Positions 21,344-32,720 of a DNA stretch of 64,000 nt are shown here, piece after piece. This DNA is from Aralia elata (lineage: Eukaryota; Streptophyta; Magnoliopsida; Apiales; Araliaceae). The notes below the pieces were generated by a model, which did not search any database, was not told the DNA's origin, and saw only the letters and a list, made by a program, of their open reading frames with translations. The translations under genes and the position numbers were made by a program. The stretch is from NCBI GenBank assembly GCA_034770075.1, contig JAVJAP010000217.1:992001-1056000 (forward strand), written 5' to 3'. The first letter of the stretch is position 1, and each line of letters begins with the position of its first letter.

Positions 21344-24300
21344 TGTAACGCCCCCAAAATCGGGACTAACTTAATCCAAAATCAAAACTATTCTTAATCC
21401 CGACCTTGTGCGTTAATACTATCTTGTTCTAGCTTTAAAACATTATTCAATGTTAAAATAGCTAAAAATGCGAAATAATTTAAAACTTTGCTTTTTGTTT
21501 TTCATTCGTTCCCTGAATCGCAACCTTTACGATTATCTATATCTCAGAATCATACTTATTCTATGATTCATTTTATCAGAGTAGATATGAGTATGTTCAA
21601 CTCAATCCTCAATACGAATTCTTTCTTATATAGTATTATCATTATAAAGCTCTATATTACAAAGCAATCATCACAACATAATCAAAACATATATTCTTTA
21701 TTTATTGAATATCTCAAAAAATTTCACATTTGACAATTACCTATATCAAAACTATCAACATAGTTCTATACAACTCCTACATCAAGAAAATTTAATCCTT
21801 CGCATGTCTTCCAATCCTTATCATCCCGATGGAAAGTAATAGCGCATTGCATCTTTAACCTGCAGAAAGTATATTTTTGCAAGACTGAGCTCGACAACCC
21901 AGCAAATCTAACAGTTTTCATGCTTCACGTATCACAGAATTTCATGCTCAGTTCATACATCATAATTATTCTACTATGCATATCATGCATGCATTACGAC
22001 TCTAAACAATGCGAGTTCATATGCTTCATATATCACATATCACATATAGATTGAGTTCTATAACTCAATCAACTTAGTCATAATTTGACTTTCATAATTC
22101 ATAGAGCATAGTATGAAATTTAACATGCTTTTGAAGATCTCATTCACAATACGATAAAGATTACATATTATCAATATCAAATTCATATAACACAAAACAA
22201 CTGAAAGACTTGCCTGTGATTTGCGTTTATCTCTATACGTTCATTGAGAGCTCACGATCAATTTCTATTCATCGATTGTTAATACTCGTACATGTTCATT
22301 TGCCGCACGACCCCTTTTTAGTTAGAAGTTTGATTCAATTCTTGCTTATGGAATTGAATTGAATGTTCTCTTCAATTAGTATACTCCGTACTTCCTTAAT
22401 TCCCGAACTAGAACCATTCTTCTCTTAACTTGCTTTTTTTTTTCTGCTCCTTGTTATCAACCAAGACCTTCTCTTTATTTTTGTTTTTTTTTCCTCATGT
22501 TCTTCTTTCTTTTCTTTTTTTTAACTGAGACCTTCGTTCATTCCTTCTCAAGTGTCCTGAGTTTTCTCTTTCTATATTTCATTTTTTTTATATTTTTATT
22601 TTTAATAAAAGTTACTCAAGAGAAATCAACTTCTCTTTAAAATAATAGTCATCAGTACCTTGCCACTAATCATGCCTTGGCTATTGACAACACTAACATT
22701 GATATTCACGTGGCTTAGTCGGCTAATATGGCTGATATTATCCATTCACTCTATTTTCCTTGCATAACATATATTTTAGGCTTTAGCTATTGGGCTGCCT
22801 TTTTGGGCTAACCATTTCACTTGTCCATGTACATTAATATATACACATAAGGCTCGGTTTGCTATTAAATTTTTTTTTTGTTTCCTTGCATGAAATTTTA
22901 CTTTCTATTATAATCCACATTTTTAGACTATAACTTTAGATTTATTAAAATAAAATTCTTATTTTTCATTATTTTATGTACAAGGAAAAAAAATTTCGGC
23001 TATTACAGAATCAATTATTTAAATAACTAATATTATTTCATTAATTATGTAAATAACTCATTTAAAATTTTTCACTAAATTTTCTTGCTTCCTTCCATAA
23101 ATTGTTCCCAAACAATTTATGTAAATTAAAAATATAATTTAATATATTCTATCCTTTATTCAAAATGAATTTAATGTACATCCATTCATCATCATACTAA
23201 ATATTATTCCATTATTCATGTTATAATAATTTTTGTATTATAACATAAACATAATTATCATTATTAATTAAATAAGTTTCATTATTTAACTAATTAAAAC
23301 AAACTTTTTACTCACTAACTTTCAATTAACGGATTAATTTGCTCATTTCATTTTGTAGCTAATTTAAGCTAACTTATTTAATAGTTTTATTTAACTATTA
23401 AATAAGTATTACTTTTCAAATAAATGTATATTTTTCACATTTATCTAAATATTTAAACATTCACACTACAATCACATAATTCACATCATATAGACATTTA
23501 TCCAGTCAAACTCAACATATCTCACTTTATACATAAAATAAAATATATAACTTAATATATTTTATTTATTAATAATTTTCAAAAAAATCCTTATTTAATA
23601 TATACAACAATTTTGTATATTTAAATTTAATCATCTTCTTCTTCCCATAAATTGTCTTTAACAATTTATTCCTATTCATTAAATATATTACTTTAATATA
23701 TTTAACCATAATTTAAATATTACCTTAATTCACCAAGTTAATTAAGTGAATTAATTAACTGCTCATGAAATTTAATTCATAACGAATTTAGTACAAGACT
23801 TTATAATCAAATTATATTATTTCATAATATAATTTAAATTTAATATCCATCTATAAATTACTTTTAACAATTTATTTACATCATATTCCTATTAAAATAA
23901 TTTAATATCATAAATTATTTTAATTTGCTCATTAATAGATACTAAAATTTTGTATCTTTAAAGCTATCCGTCTCTTTAAATAAATTGATTCTCACAATTT
24001 ATGTCAAATCAAAATAAATATATAATAATATATTCAATTATTTTCTTTTCTTTCTATAAATTGTTTTCTCACAATTTATTTAACTATAGCAAATACAATA
24101 ATATACTCACTATATTACATAACATGCATACATTTCACCCAATAAAATGGAGGTTATTAAATATATTTAATACCACCAATTTACTATATTAAAATAATTT
24201 AACATTATAAATTATTTTAATAATTTCCTTCATCATAACTATACTAATCTCATTTTTTCTTAATAAATTGATTCTACAATTTATTTTCATGAAATAATAA

Positions 24301-24455
24301 ATATATAATAATAATATATTTACTATTCACAAAAATAACATATTGCATACCACATATTCACTTGTGCATCACCTATTACATAGCATATCACCAAATAAGA
24401 ATTTTCTTTATTAAATTCTTATTTTTAATATTTTCTGAAAATCCAGGTCATTACA
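21344..24455 (-). repeat. LARD-like LTR (3' LTR of the minus-strand element)
   Basis: On the + strand it runs from TGTAACGCCCCCAAAATCGG to GGTCATTACA. Read in element orientation it starts TGTAATGACC and ends GGGGGCGTTACA. It is AT-rich with short 'aattgttnnnaacaattta' inverted motifs. ORFs inside are not conserved coding sequence. Confidence 0.92.
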
Positions 24456-24470
24456 TTCTTCCATTCTTTT
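24456..24470 (-). other. LARD-like polypurine tract
   Basis: On the minus strand AAAAGAATGGAAGAA ends directly at the TG of the LTR. Upstream (24473-24493) is the TTTCGGGGACGAAAT motif. Confidence 0.75.
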
Positions 24471-27023
24471 AAGGATTTCGTCCCCGAAATCACAATACCG
24501 AACCTTACCTACGCGGTTTACATCTCCTTTCAACATTCTGTACCGTTGAATAACCTCAACGCGTCATGTTAACATAGGTGTTATATTACCTAGTTCATAC
24601 ACTTTCTCAGCAACTCTTTATAGGTTTTATTACATAACCGTTATTAACTCGACACACCCCGAGTATTACCAGTTTTAACCCATCAACATCCTTTTCTAAG
24701 GATCAAGGCAATCAAACTTATGATTTACTAAACTCATAAACTCTCGGGATATCACATTCACCCCTTCTTCTAAGAATTTTGTCCTTGAAATCTCAATTCA
24801 TTAGTCTTCGTTCATTCGATTCATTGAATTCACTCATTGAGTTCTATGACAAACTTTCTCTTCTAGAGATCATTCCGAATTCATCGTACGTTTCGTACAT
24901 CTCTTCTCTTTTTTCTTTCATTACGCTATTCTTTCTCAAGAATACTTCTAGACTTGTCGCATTTCACGACTACTTTTTTTCTAAGAACATCATCCCCTTC
25001 TATACTCAATTACCAGAATTGAAATTCTCCACAATTGATCAATAATTATGAAGCAATATAAATAATTCAAGAATTTTGAAGATTCGCTTAGGAATAGCTT
25101 TCTGTATCTTGCTAAGGGTCATAAAGACCACAAACTTTCTTTTTCATGTTTTTGAAAAGGTTCTATCAGAAATTCATCTGTGAACCGTCTGGTCTTACGG
25201 GCACGTAGGTGATCAGCCTGTGTTATGCCCTGTGTTGATCTCTGCTATCTATGCCGCTATTTCGCGCAAACAGAATTTTCCAATTCAGGAATTTTCCATG
25301 TTGATCAACACTATCTGAGTGGCCGCCGTTAGGCGCCAATTTGAACGATATACGTTCATCTGTGCCACCATCGATCTGGTGCTCTGAAAATTTTCCCAAT
25401 TAAGGAATTTTAAATATCTGGAGTCTAAACCAAAATGGTTTAGTTGGATAGCTCAAAAGCTTAATATAAGCGATATCTGAATTTGTGTTTAGCCGATTCA
25501 ACTGGCATTTGACACTTTTATCTTTATCCAAACATTGGAAATCATTTTATGACGCATAGTACCGCACTGTTTTACCAGTCCGTTGAGAATGTCGTCATTA
25601 ATTTTATGATTTCGTCATACTACATCATACCATAGTGGGCTGACGATCCTTAGATCACATCCAACACTAGGTTAATTCTGCATTGATGACTCCATCATCT
25701 GTCATTCTACACCAGGTTCCATGATGCATTGATGACTATTTAAAAATATATTTTGATATTTTAAATCATTCTTGTCTTGCCGAAACAAATAGCATAGACT
25801 TTTCTTTAAACAATTTAAAATATTGAAAAATCATTTTTGGTGTTATCATGCCACAACAGGTAACGATGTGATAATGGCTCGAAGTCCATCTACACACCCT
25901 TGTCACCTTGTTTTAAGGATAACAAAAAATTCATTTTTATTTTTAAAGGCACATCAGTGCGAATTTAGCTTGATGTCAAAAATTTCGAAGTCTAGCATAG
26001 CTAGAAGATTTGGAATACTTATGCCTCCACCATCAACTTCAATTTTTCCAATGATCCATTGCTTAATAATTCTATCTATTTCTATCATCCTTAAAGCTTA
26101 CTATACTGAAAATCCTCAATTCACCATGCACAAATTTTCTATACCCCAATATAGTTCATTAAACATACCACACGTTATGAGTTCAGGAACTTACCACAAT
26201 CATATGAGTTTAGGAACTTATCCTAGTCAGACTAAAGACGTCCATTCGCTGAGGGGTTCAAAAACGTACCATATGATTATGAGTCACGAACTTACCATAA
26301 GTATGGATTCAAAGAACTCACACCTAATCTTAATATTCTCTAATTAACAAATATAAATATGAGAAAAGAATCACCTTCTCGTCATATGTATATTGATAGC
26401 GTGACACCAATATTTCAATGATTATCAATATAGGAAGCTAAGTGGTTTTCAAACCAAGCACAAATTCCCGTCCCATACCAGGAATCGTACAACTCAGCCA
26501 CTAACATGAGTCCTCAATTGAAATCCCACATAATTCTAACTTCCCCTTTACTCAATACGAATTTCATTTAATCCGTATCTCAACATTAATTAACCTTTCA
26601 TGAGCTTACATAGTACAATTTTATAGTACAACTTTCGTACAATAATTCTGTTATAAAATTTTCAATCAGTCGATTGATCATCTGTCCTTGTATGACCTCA
26701 TCAGATCAGGTTGTGATCTTTCTTATAATCGTATTATATTACGATTCTTTTCTATCTTATGATCGCTTTGTTTTTACGATCTTCTTACTCCTTTCTTTAA
26801 TCATATTATTTTATGATCATTCAAATCAGGTGTTCCCTGATCCTTTGGCTTTTCAAGATTCTTCTTCAAATCTTTGCGTATTATCTTAATGCACATTCTT
26901 TATAAATTTCTAAATTCATTTGAAGATCATTTAAACCTCATTCGAGTTTATGCTTAACTTCTACTTCCTTTTCATCTATCTTGTTTACGGCTATAGCCTA
27001 AGGTATACTTACCTAAGGTTTAT
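24471..27023 (-). other. LARD-like internal domain, no gag-pol
   Basis: About 2.6 kb without recognisable coding sequence. ORFs at 24779-25045 and 25823-26347 (+ strand) lack any domain and are AT-driven. Positions 24743-24795 look like a second, diverged copy of the polypurine/LTR junction (minus strand: ATTTCAAGGACAAAAT, a purine run, then a TGTGATATCCCG start), suggesting an internal remnant of another LTR. Confidence 0.7.
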
Positions 27024-27045
27024 AACCCATAGCTCTAATACCAAG
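27024..27045 (-). other. LARD-like primer-binding site
   Basis: On the minus strand TTGGTATTAGAGC follows two to three bases after the LTR, one mismatch from the TGGTATCAGAGC initiator-Met complement. It fixes the element orientation as minus. Confidence 0.8.
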
Positions 27046-30000
27046 TGTAACGCCCCCAAAATCGGGACTAACTTAATCCAAAATCAAAACTATTCTTAAT
27101 CCCGACCTTGTGCGTTAATACTATCTTGTTCTAGCTTTAAAACATTATTCAATGTTAAAATAGCTAAAAATGCGAAATAATTTAAAACTTTGCTTTTTGT
27201 TTTTCATTCGTTCCCTGAATCGCAACCTTTACGATTATCTATATCTCAGAATCATACTTATTCTATGATTCATTTTATCAGAGTAGATATGAGTATGTTC
27301 AACTCAATCCTCAATACGAATTCTTTCTTATATAGTATTATCATTATAAAGCTCTATATTACAAAGCAATCATCACAACATAATCAAAACATATATTCTT
27401 TATTTATTGAATATCTCAAAAAATTTCACATTTGACAATTACCTATATCAAAACTATCAACATAGTTCTATACAACTCCTACATCAAGAAAATTTAATCC
27501 TTCGCATGTCTTCCAATCCTTATCATCCCGATGGAAAGTAATAGCGCATTGCATCTTTAACCTGCAGAAAGTATATTTTTGCAAGACTGAGCTCGACAAC
27601 CCAGCAAATCTAACAGTTTTCATGCTTCACGTATCACAGAATTTCATGCTCAGTTCATACATCATAATTATTCTACTATGCATATCATGCATGCATTACG
27701 ACTCTAAACAATGCGAGTTCATATGCTTCATATATCACATATCACATATAGATTGAGTTCTATAACTCAATCAACTTAGTCATAATTTGACTTTCATAAT
27801 TCATAGAGCATAGTATGAAATTTAACATGCTTTTGAAGATCTCATTCACAATACGATAAAGATTACATATTATCAATATCAAATTCATATAACACAAAAC
27901 AACTGAAAGACTTGCCTGTGATTTGCGTTTATCTCTATACGTTCATTGAGAGCTCACGATCAATTTCTATTCATCGATTGTTAATACTCGTACATGTTCA
28001 TTTGCCGCACGACCCCTTTTTAGTTAGAAGTTTGATTCAATTCTTGCTTATGGAATTGAATTGAATGTTCTCTTCAATTAGTATACTCCGTACTTCCTTA
28101 ATTCCCGAACTAGAACCATTCTTCTCTTAACTTGCTTTTTTTTTCTGCTCCTTGTTATCAACCAAGACCTTCTCTTTATTTTTGTTTTTTTTTCCTCATG
28201 TTCTTCTTTCTTTTCTTTTTTTTAACTGAGACCTTCGTTCATTCCTTCTCAAGTGTCCTGAGTTTTCTCTTTCTATATTTCATTTTTTTTATATTTTTAT
28301 TTTTAATAAAAGTTACTCAAGAGAAATCAACTTCTCTTTAAAATAATAGTCATCAGTACCTTGCCACTAATCATGCCTTGGCTATTGACAACACTAACAT
28401 TGATATTCACGTGGCTTAGTCGGCTAATATGGCTGATATTATCCATTCACTCTATTTTCCTTGCATAACATATATTTTAGGCTTTAGCTATTGGGCTGCC
28501 TTTTTGGGCTAACCATTTCACTTGTTGTACATTAATATATACACATAAGGCTCGGTTTGCTATTAATTTTTTTTTTTTTGTTTCCTTGCATGAAATTTTA
28601 CTTTCTATTATAATCCACATTTTTAGACTATAACTTTAGATTTATTAAAATAAAATTTTTATTTTTCATTATTTTATGTACAAGGAAAAAAAATTTCGGC
28701 TATTATAGAATCAATTATTTAAATAACTAATATTATTTCATTAATTATGTACATAACTCATTTAAAATTTTTCACTAAATTTTCTTGCTTCCTTCCATAA
28801 ATTGTTCCCAAACAATTTATGTAAATTAAAAATATAATTTAATATATTCTATCCTTTATTCAAAATGAATTTAATGTACATCCATTCGTCATCATACTAA
28901 ATATTATTCCATTATTCATGTTATAATAATTTTTGTATTATAACATAAACATAATTATCATTATTAATTAAATAAATTTCATTATTTAACTAATTAAAAC
29001 AAACTTTTTACTCACTAACTTTCAATTAACGGATTAATTTGCTCATTTCATTTTGTAGCTAATTTAAGCTAACTTATTTAATAGTTTTATTTAACTATTA
29101 AATAAGTATTACTTTTCAAATAAATGTATATTTTTCACATTTATCTAAATATTTAAACATTCACACTACAATCACATAATTCACATCATATAGACATTTA
29201 TCCAGTCAAACTCAACATATCTCACTTTATACATAAAATAAAATATATAACTTAATATATTTTATTTATTAATAATTTTCAAAAAATTCCTTATTTAATA
29301 TATACAACAATTTTGTATATTTAAATTTAATCATCCTCTTCTTCCCATAAATTGTCTTCAACAATTTATTCCTATTCATTAAATATATTACTTTAATATA
29401 TTTAATCATAATTTAAATATTACCTTAACTCACCAAGTTAATTAAGTGAATTAATTAATTGCTCATGAAATTTAATTCATAACGAATTTAGTACAAGACT
29501 TTATAATCAAATTATATTATTTCATAATATAATTTAAATTTAATATCCATCTATAAATTACTTTTAACAATTTATTTACATCATATTCCTATTAAAATAA
29601 TTTAATATCATAAATTATTTTAATTTGCTCATTAATAGATACTAAAATTTTGTATCTTTAAAGCTATCCGTCTCTTTAAATAAATTGATTCTCACAATTT
29701 ATGTCAAATCAAAATAAATATATAATAATATATTCAATTATTTTCTTTTCTTTCTATAAATTGTTTTCTCACAATTTATTTAACTATAGCAAATATAATA
29801 ATATACTCACTATATTACATAACATGCATACATTTCACCCAATAAAATGGAGGTTATTAAATATATTTAATACCACCAATTTACTATATTAAAATAATTT
29901 AACATTATAAATTATTTTAATAATTTCCTTCATCATAACTATACTAATCTCATTTTTTCTTAATAAATTGATTCTACAATTTATTTTCATGAAATAATAA

Positions 30001-30155
30001 ATATATAATAATAATATATTTACTATTCACAAAAATAACATATTGCATACCACATATTCACTTGTGCATCACCTATTACATAGCATATCACCAAATAAGA
30101 ATTTTCTTTATTAAATTCTTATTTTTAATATTTTTTGAAAATCCGGGTCATTACA
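27046..30155 (-). repeat. LARD-like LTR (5' LTR of the minus-strand element)
   Basis: 3110 bp, almost identical to 21344-24455. Visible differences include a 3-bp deletion in 'cttgttgtacatta' and scattered C/T or A/G transitions. Confidence 0.92.
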
Positions 30156-31058
30156 GACTATACCAGAATTTAAATCCTCACAATGAAAATAATATCTATT
30201 CAAAATACTGATCTATTTTTACACGTAATTTAGCATAGACTTATAGATAAAGTTCGCTACAATTCCTCACCACAAAATTGACGAATAAACCAACTAACGC
30301 TAACCAAACATCTAAAAGCTACTCAACTCAAGGATAAAGCAAAGGGCACATGCTTGTATGCTGTAACGTCAAAATTTACAGGAGAAAAATAGAAATATAG
30401 CAAAATCTAAACACAAAACAAAAACAAGATTATAGCAAACAAATCCCATCTTTAGTCAGTGAACCAAACAATTATGGTACCCTTTTTTGGAAAAATATAG
30501 AAAGGTTCCCAATTCACAGTTTTCAATTCTTAACCTTATAATTTAAAAACTCACCAATTAAATGTGGATGAACTTAGAAGCTAGAGGAATCGCCGCTGAT
30601 AGGAATCACTGTTGAGATTGAAAACTTAGGGTTGTACGTAGAAGTTAAGGTTGTAGAAGCTAGCGGCCACGCCGCTGCTAGGAATCGCCGATTGCCGCTG
30701 AGATTGGAAACTTACCGCTGCTAGGAGTCGTCGATCGCTACTGAGAATGCCGCTGAGATTGAATACCGCTGCTAGGAATTGCCGATCGCCTGAGAGTAAA
30801 AACAATTAGGGCCGTAAGTTTTGCCCCAATTGTTTAACAGTGCGGTAAAGGTTTGATTACAGTCCGCTAGAATTTCTAGCGGACGGGGTGATTTGTTGCC
30901 TTGGCCCCTTGACTGGGGGTAAATTCAGCCAAAAAAAAATTAAACCTGTCCGCTAGAATTTCTAGCGGACAGAGAATTGTCATATTAAATCCAGGCCATC
31001 GATTATTGTAAAGAAGGGTTAAGATGCTATTTGCCCATTTTTTATCCATAGCAAATAG
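30156..31058 (-). mobile_element. TIR element copy 2, outer part
   Basis: Continuation of copy 2 after the LTR element. It carries the reverse complement of the GC-rich leader-like block (30570-30790), palindromes at 30862-30884 and 30948-30970, and the outer terminus 'tttatccatagcaaatag'. Unlike copy 1, this end lacks the last 14-15 bp of the TIR but contains a 'ccatcgattattgtaaagaa' segment that copy 1's left end has lost. Confidence 0.85.
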
Positions 31059-31919
31059 AATTTTACTCCTTTGCGACCAATTATTTTATGCAACGTACAT
31101 AGAATTTTATAATATACAATAAATAAATATTCATAAATTATTACCTAAAATAAAAAGAAATTTCAAAATAAATAAACATTTAGATAGAATTTAAAAACTT
31201 ACTTCGATTACTTTCATAGTTCAACTTGAATGATTCCCCAAACACTTACAATTTTAACTCTATGCACAAAACTTCAAACCAAATTTGCTTTAATACATGT
31301 GTTACTACTTTACTTTGTACTTTTTAGATTAAGATTAGCAAGGACTTGTTTTCTTTTAATACATCGATTTTAACTTTTTTATTAATCTGCCCCCTTGAGT
31401 TTATTAATTTATAAATTCTGCCCTACTCCTACACCTATAAAAAAAACCAAGCATAGGGAAAAAAACCCAGCGTAGGCAGTTGCCTATGCTGCCCTTCACA
31501 TGCATCCACCCCTGGATAAAACTATTAATCAAGTGTCTTGTTTGATTTCAAATTTGAACTTGGGACTATTTGTCCAAAGTTTATAAAATAGCTTAATATA
31601 GAGGACTGTATAATATCATGTTCAACCATGTATTATAATCCTACTATTTGCGACTTAAAATTTTTAATATTAACAAAATTAACCTCAACCTTTTTGTTTT
31701 TGTTTTTTTTCTAAAATAACCACAGTATCCTATTCTATCCATTTATCAAACGATCTCCTCTTTTGGAGTAAACAGATTTTGACTAAAGCGGTTAAAATCG
31801 TTTATGACTATTGATTAGCACCTCCACTCTTCAAATCCCTTGCTCCCTTCGTTTTTTTTCCCGTATAAAGTCCAATAAACTTTCAAACTTTTATTTGATA
31901 TCTAGATGAATTAAACAAC
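31059..31919. other. AT-rich intergenic DNA
   Basis: No gene or repeat family recognised. Confidence 0.6.
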
Positions 31920-31921
31920 TA

Positions 31922-32180
31922 TTCCCTCCGTCCCAAACTAATTACATTTTTAGGACTTTTTAAAGTCAAATTGACTATTTTTAAAACTAATCCTTTTACT
32001 ATTTTTACTAACATATAGGTGAAGATATTATAACCAAAAGAAAGTATATACAATTTATTACTAATTTCAATTTTTATAATTTTAGAAATATATTTATATA
32101 TGCTTAATTATTAATTTTAAAAATAGTCAATTTGACTTAAAAAAAGTCTTAGAAAAACAATTAATTTGAGACGGAGGGAG
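31922..32180. mobile_element. Stowaway-type MITE, copy 2
   Basis: A 259-bp element flanked by TA (31920-31921 and 32181-32182), with terminal repeats of the CTCCCTCCGTCCCAAA type. It shares long blocks with the copy at 16878, for example 'gtcaaattgaccattttta' against its variant, and has the same orientation. No ORF. Confidence 0.92.
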
Positions 32181-32182
32181 TA

Positions 32183-32715
32183 TTAAGCTAGATATCTTCA
32201 TTTTTCATAGTTGACAGTAAACCTGGGAATTTAAATTATAATTTGTTTGCTCAATCTAATTTGACTAAATCTGTTAGACTAGTTAAATGTTTTAATTACT
32301 TAAGTTTGATAAAATTTGAACCAAGAGTATGTTTATGATCACATCCTATTTCAAACTCAAAAATATACACAATGGTAAAATAACTTTCGTTTCAAACAAC
32401 ATATTTAAATTCAAATCCATGTTAATTTATTTAATTTTACTTAACACAATTATTATAATTATATATATAACAAAAATTACTAATCACTAAATTTAATTTA
32501 TTTAAAATAAAGAATATGTGCAAATCCAACCTATTTTGATTCAATCTTCCAAATCAATTACGCTTCTCCTCGTTGCCTCTTTCATATCTTCAGTGTATCC
32601 ACATTGATACTTTTCCTGTCATAATATTGTATTAAAGTCAACAATCTATATATCTATATCTATATAATAAAACACAACTCAATTTGAATTTTATAATTTG
32701 TCAAAGCACAACAAC
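32183..32715. other. AT-rich intergenic DNA
   Basis: No gene seen. Ends at the target site of the solo LTR. Confidence 0.6.
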
Positions 32716-32720
32716 GGTTG

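Larger units (their letters stand above)
21344..30155 (-). mobile_element. Large non-coding LTR retrotransposon (LARD-like), recent
   Basis: An 8812-bp element with a perfect GACTA duplication (21339-21343 and 30156-30160). LTRs of 3112 and 3110 bp differ at roughly 15 positions plus short indels, about 0.5 percent, so this is the youngest large insertion here. Orientation is minus: read on that strand, a Met-type primer site lies next to one LTR and a polypurine tract next to the other. The 2.6-kb interior has no gag or pol. The pattern fits a large retrotransposon derivative that needs proteins from an autonomous partner. A TTTCGGGGACGAAAT motif before the polypurine tract is like those I associate with chromoviral (Tekay/Del-type) Ty3-gypsy elements, which suggests the parent group. 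Confidence 0.9.
18875..31058. mobile_element. Head-to-head pair of TIR elements forming a long inverted repeat
   Basis: Copy 1 (18875-20682) and copy 2 (about 20685-31058, reverse orientation, interrupted by an 8.8-kb LTR element) carry the same sequence in opposite directions. Without the insertion copy 2 is about 1.56 kb. The arms meet across roughly 160 bp near 20525-20685, so the original locus could fold into a hairpin of more than 1 kb. Both carry the CCGCTAG...CTAGCGG palindromes, a GC-rich block of 'cagcggcgat' motifs that looks like captured gene leader sequence, and a tandem repeat. No transposase ORF is present, so it is non-autonomous. Confidence 0.85.

Noticed and set aside
25823..26347. 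174-codon ORF in the LARD-like interior
   Set aside because: It runs opposite to the element's transcription direction and has no recognisable domain and AT-driven composition.
27024..27045. tRNA gene
   Set aside because: Matches only the 12-15 nt complement of an initiator-Met tRNA end beside an LTR, i.e. a primer-binding site; the same holds at 9726, 57824, 58293 and 61099.
21488..29892. Pairs of identical 60-80 codon ORFs (21488/27190 and 24001/29701)
   Set aside because: They lie at equivalent positions of the two near-identical LTRs and have no coding signal.
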